Source of the DNA: Blastococcus sp. Marseille-P5729
GTDB taxonomy: Bacteria; Actinomycetota; Actinomycetes; Mycobacteriales; Antricoccaceae
Direction of reading: 5' to 3'
Assembly: GCF_900292035.1 (NCBI RefSeq)
Contig: NZ_OMPO01000001.1
Location: 1,061,192-1,125,191, forward strand
Length of the DNA stretch: 64,000 nt
In this document: positions 61,528 through 64,000 of the stretch, one piece after another
Numbering within the stretch: position 1 is the stretch's first letter
How the letters are laid out: every line of letters begins with the position of its first letter
The notes under the pieces: generated by a model
Databases searched by the model: none
What the model saw: only the letters and a program-made list of their open reading frames with translations
What the model was told of the DNA's origin: nothing
Made by a program: the position numbers and the translations under genes

Positions 61528-62667
61528 ATGTTCGGTAGCAAGAAGGGCGGAGACTCCGACCGCCACGATCCCACCCGCGACAGCTCTCGCGGCCCCGATC
61601 TCGATCCTGCCTTCCAGGACCCGCAGCCCACGCTCGCGGAGGAGATCCGCAGCGGCGACCTCCCACCGGTCGACGGCCGGGACCAGAACGCCGGCGGCGC
61701 GAGCGCCTTCGGCCCGAGCGAGCGCACCCGCGACGGCAGCCAGGTCCGCCACGACGGCGTGGGCCCGACCGACTACAGCGACGAGCCGACTCGCACCTTC
61801 TCCGCCGCCCGTGGTGAGGACGCCGTGGATGTTGACCGGACCGCGATGATGCCGGCAACCGACGCTCCGGTGGCCGACGATCGGTACGGCGACTCCCGGT
61901 ACGGCGACTCCCGGTACGGCGACAGCCAGTACGGCGACGCTCCGCAGGGCGACTCGCGGTACGACGACTCGCACTACGTCTCGGCGGCGCGCTATGACAC
62001 CCGCCCGGAGGAGCGGTTCGCCACCGGGACGCCGGCGGCCGCAGGGACGGCTGGCGCGGCGGCGGTCGATCGTAACCGGGACGGCGTCCCGGACGCGGCC
62101 GAGGACGAAGGCGTTGCCAAGCACGGCTTCCACATCCCGAAGATCGGCGGCTGGCTACTGGGCCTGGTCCGCATCCTGATTGGATGGCAGTTCCTGTGGG
62201 CCTTCCTCGACAAGACCTTCGGCCTGGGCTTCGGTACGCCGAGCGACCGGGCCTGGATCAACGGCGGCAGCCCGACCCAGGGCTACCTCACCGGCGCCGC
62301 GAACGACCCCAACAATCCGTTCCAGTCGGTCTGGCAGTTTTTCCTCGACCAGGCCTGGTCGGACTGGCTGTTCATGGCCGGCCTGCTCGGCATCGGCATC
62401 GTGCTGATGCTCGGCCTGGGCAAGGTCCTCACCTGGGTGGCTGCCCTCTCGGGCGCCGTCCTGCTGCTGATGATGTACATGGCTGCCTGGCCAGCCGGTC
62501 ACAGCCGCGGCGCCGTCGGCGCCGAGGGCCAGGCCGCGACCAACCCGTTCCTGGACGACCACCTGCTCAACGCGATCCTGCTGCTGGCGCTCGCCGCCTG
62601 CAACGCCGCCGCCTACCTCGGGCTCGCGAAGGCCTGGCGCACCCGCCGCGCCGTCCGCCAGGACTGA
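61528..62667 (+). CDS. DoxX-family membrane protein with long disordered N terminus
   Basis: A 379-residue protein. Residues 1-200 are hydrophilic and hold pentad repeats (RYGDS three times, then QYGDA, RYDDS) at about 117-150 and an Asp-rich DRNRDGVPDAAED at about 181-193 that looks like a calcium-binding loop. Residues about 210-370 form a four-segment DoxX domain. Typical DoxX proteins lack the N-terminal half. The ATG follows GAGGAGG upstream. Confidence 0.82.
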   Translation: MFGSKKGGDSDRHDPTRDSSRGPDLDPAFQDPQPTLAEEIRSGDLPPVDGRDQNAGGASAFGPSERTRDGSQVRHDGVGPTDYSDEPTRTFSAARGEDAVDVDRTAMMPATDAPVADDRYGDSRYGDSRYGDSQYGDAPQGDSRYDDSHYVSAARYDTRPEERFATGTPAAAGTAGAAAVDRNRDGVPDAAEDEGVAKHGFHIPKIGGWLLGLVRILIGWQFLWAFLDKTFGLGFGTPSDRAWINGGSPTQGYLTGAANDPNNPFQSVWQFFLDQAWSDWLFMAGLLGIGIVLMLGLGKVLTWVAALSGAVLLLMMYMAAWPAGHSRGAVGAEGQAATNPFLDDHLLNAILLLALAACNAAAYLGLAKAWRTRRAVRQD

Positions 62668-62686
62668 CGCGCACTCGCCTCTCCGT

Positions 62687-62745
62687 TTCTGCGGGGCAGA
62701 GGGGCACGCTACTCACCCGAGAGCGTGTCTCACTGCCCCGCAGAA
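62687..62745. repeat. Hairpin repeat, copy 2 (REP-like)
   Basis: A 59-bp palindrome with perfect 13-bp arms TTCTGCGGGGCAG / CTGCCCCGCAGAA. Its 57-bp core has the same arms and the same 33-base interior length as copy 1 at 50009-50065, while the interior sequence differs but keeps an inner stem (ACGCT/AGCGT). It lies between the convergent DoxX and SDR genes. Confidence 0.8.
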
Positions 62746-62751
62746 GCGTCT

Positions 62752-63516
62752 CTAGCGGAGGGTGAGGCCGCCGTCCACGACGAGCGAGGCGCCGCTGATG
62801 TACGACGCGGCGTCCGAGGCCATGAAGATCGTCGCGTTCACTAGCTCGTCGACATTGCCGAGGCGCCCGATCGGCGCCAGGTCGGAGACGTACTTGAGGT
62901 ACTCCTGCTCCTGCTGGTCGGTCATCTCAGTCGGGAAGTAACCCGGCTGAATGGCGTTCACGCGGATGTTCTTGCGGCCGGTGAGCTGGACCGCGAGATC
63001 ACGGGTGAGGCCGAGGACGGCGGCCTTGCTCGAGGTGTACGCCGCCTGGGGCAGGCCACCCGACCAGATCGCCATGATGCTGGAGATATTGACGATGTTC
63101 CCGCCGTCCTTCATGCGGCGCACGGCGCTCTGGCTCATCCAGTAGACGCCGTTGAGGTTGACATCGATGACCGAGGCGAACTGCTCAGGGGTCTCCTTGG
63201 TCATCGGGACGGCGGTGCCCAGCCCGGCGTTGTTGACCAGGACGTCGATCCGGCCAAGCTCGTCGAGAGCCGTCTGGGCGAAATTTTCGCAGTCCTCCGG
63301 CTTGGTGGTGTCGGCCTGGACGACGACGCAGCGACGTCCGGTCTGCTCCACGGCCGCAGCGGTCTGCTCCAGCTTCTCGACACGACGTGCGCAGATGCCG
63401 ATGTCGGCGCCCTGCTCGGCGAAGGCGACAGCCATCGCGGCGCCGAGGCCGGACGACGCTCCGGTGATGAGGACGACCTTGTCGTCGAAACGGGTCTGCT
63501 GCGCGAATGAAGTCAT
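62752..63516 (-). CDS. SDR family oxidoreductase
   Basis: A 254-residue classical short-chain dehydrogenase: TGASSGLGAAMA, NNAGLG, Ser in NIVNISSIMA and the YTSSK active site, ending with the ISGASLVVDGGLTLR tail typical of FabG-like enzymes. CARRVEK after beta-2 suggests NADP(H). The substrate is unknown. It lies 24 bp downstream of the P450 gene on the same strand, so both may act on one hydrophobic alcohol or ketone. Confidence 0.92.
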   Translation of the reverse strand: MTSFAQQTRFDDKVVLITGASSGLGAAMAVAFAEQGADIGICARRVEKLEQTAAAVEQTGRRCVVVQADTTKPEDCENFAQTALDELGRIDVLVNNAGLGTAVPMTKETPEQFASVIDVNLNGVYWMSQSAVRRMKDGGNIVNISSIMAIWSGGLPQAAYTSSKAAVLGLTRDLAVQLTGRKNIRVNAIQPGYFPTEMTDQQEQEYLKYVSDLAPIGRLGNVDELVNATIFMASDAASYISGASLVVDGGLTLR

Positions 63517-63540
63517 GCCCGGAATCCTAAATCCCGGGCG

Positions 63541-64000
63541 TCACCAGGTGACGGGCAGCGACTCCAGGCCGAAGACGATCGAGAACATCCGGTAGGCGGC
63601 CTCGTCTGGATCCTCGGCGTGGGCGAGGTCCGGGAAGCGGCGGAACAGCTCGGGGATCGCGACCTTCATCTCCATCCGGCCCAGCTCGGCCCCGACGCAG
63701 CGGTGGATGCCGTACCCGAAAGCCAGGTGTGAGGTGGTGCCGCGGTCGATCCGGAAGGTGTCGGCGTCCGGCGTGAGCGCCTCGTCGCGGTTAGCCGCAG
63801 CCAGCGAGACGAGCGCGAGCTCACCGCGCTTGATGACGTGCCCGCCGATCTCGACGTCCTCCTTGGCCAGCCGGGGGAAGCCGATCTGGACGACGGTCAT
63901 GTAGCGCAGCAGCTCATCGATGATCTCCTGCGCCTGCTTCTCGTCCGAGTCGATGATGGCGCGCACGTGCTCGGGGTTGCGCATGAGGTGGTGCGCGCCG
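63541..64000 (-). CDS. Cytochrome P450, C-terminal part (cut by window edge)
   Basis: The last 152 or so codons of a bacterial P450; the frame is open to the window end. ExxR is visible in DELLRYMTV, and the haem-thiolate loop is FGYGIHRCVGAELGR with Cys ligand. Typical family length is about 400 residues, so more than half lies outside. Coupling with the downstream SDR gene suggests a shared oxidative pathway. Confidence 0.9.
   Translation of the reverse strand, partial: GAHHLMRNPEHVRAIIDSDEKQAQEIIDELLRYMTVVQIGFPRLAKEDVEIGGHVIKRGELALVSLAAANRDEALTPDADTFRIDRGTTSHLAFGYGIHRCVGAELGRMEMKVAIPELFRRFPDLAHAEDPDEAAYRMFSIVFGLESLPVTW

Noticed and set aside
61879-61980. Short tandem repeats as a CRISPR-like array
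   Set aside because: They are 15-bp coding repeats (RYGDS) inside the DoxX frame, with no unique spacers.
1-64000. tRNA, rRNA or known riboswitch genes
   Set aside because: I looked through intergenic stretches and saw no cloverleaf, rRNA signature or riboswitch core that I could support.

Overview
The window is a continuous stretch of a high-GC actinobacterial chromosome. Pointers are mycothiol synthase (mshD), a BldC-type regulator, an HbhA-like protein, SenX3-RegX3, a GlnR-type regulator, many GTG starts and very high GC. Two blocks match gene order I recall from Mycobacterium tuberculosis. Positions 29766 down to 9 follow Rv0474 to Rv0529 (XRE regulator, hbhA, DUF2516, murB, SDR, ybjN, gpm, senX3-regX3, ppx, TIM barrel, proC, bldC, small basic protein, galE2-like, acyltransferase, HAD, glutaredoxin, hemACDB, hemL, cytochrome c biogenesis). 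Positions 31317-47088 follow, with insertions, Rv0811c to Rv0820 (ygfZ, pabC, FABP-like, lmeA, glnR, mshD, pst). The rex gene ahead of hemA, which I recall as the Streptomyces arrangement, argues for an actinomycete outside Mycobacterium. I cannot name the genus.

Layout. 0-13.4 kb, minus strand: rex-hemA-hemC-hemD-hemB, two unknown membrane proteins, then hemL, a phosphatase and resA-ccdA-resB-ccsB. These make haem and attach it to c-type cytochromes. A near-perfect Rex operator overlaps the putative rex promoter, so haem supply is probably tied to NADH/NAD+. 13.4-21.5 kb: lipid and envelope housekeeping (HAD phosphatase, acyltransferase, epimerase), bldC, proC, a TetR gene, ppx and an EspC-like protein. 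21.6-24.5 kb: the phosphate-sensing set regX3-senX3 with divergent phoU and a PHO box between them. 24.5-32.8 kb: gpm, ybjN, murB, an unusually long HbhA with its XRE regulator, peptide deformylase, a methyltransferase, ygfZ and fur. 32.8-40 kb: pabC, a polar amino-acid ABC transporter, M18 aminopeptidase, a nitrobindin-like protein, a 32-residue membrane ORF and LmeA-like protein. 40-48 kb: glnR, mshD, a lipoprotein, pstSCAB with a second PHO box, and SURF1. 48-64 kb: an orphan branched-chain-type binding protein, PEBP protein, acyl-CoA ligase/crotonase with divergent TetR, a SatD-HTH/DUF3307-like pair, murF and ddl, a dTDP-glucose dehydratase, two gene remnants, a Ser/Thr kinase, a DoxX protein, an SDR and the C-terminal end of a P450.

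The window is mostly core genome. I see no transposase, integrase, CRISPR array, rRNA or tRNA. The least ordinary signals are regulatory and structural: a 57-bp hairpin repeat present twice with identical geometry, several perfect palindromic operators, at least eleven start codons sitting 6-7 nt behind a -10 hexamer (leaderless transcripts), a SatD-HTH/DUF3307-like gene pair of unknown function, a degenerate P-loop protein and two decaying dehydrogenase genes in the 53-58 kb accessory stretch.
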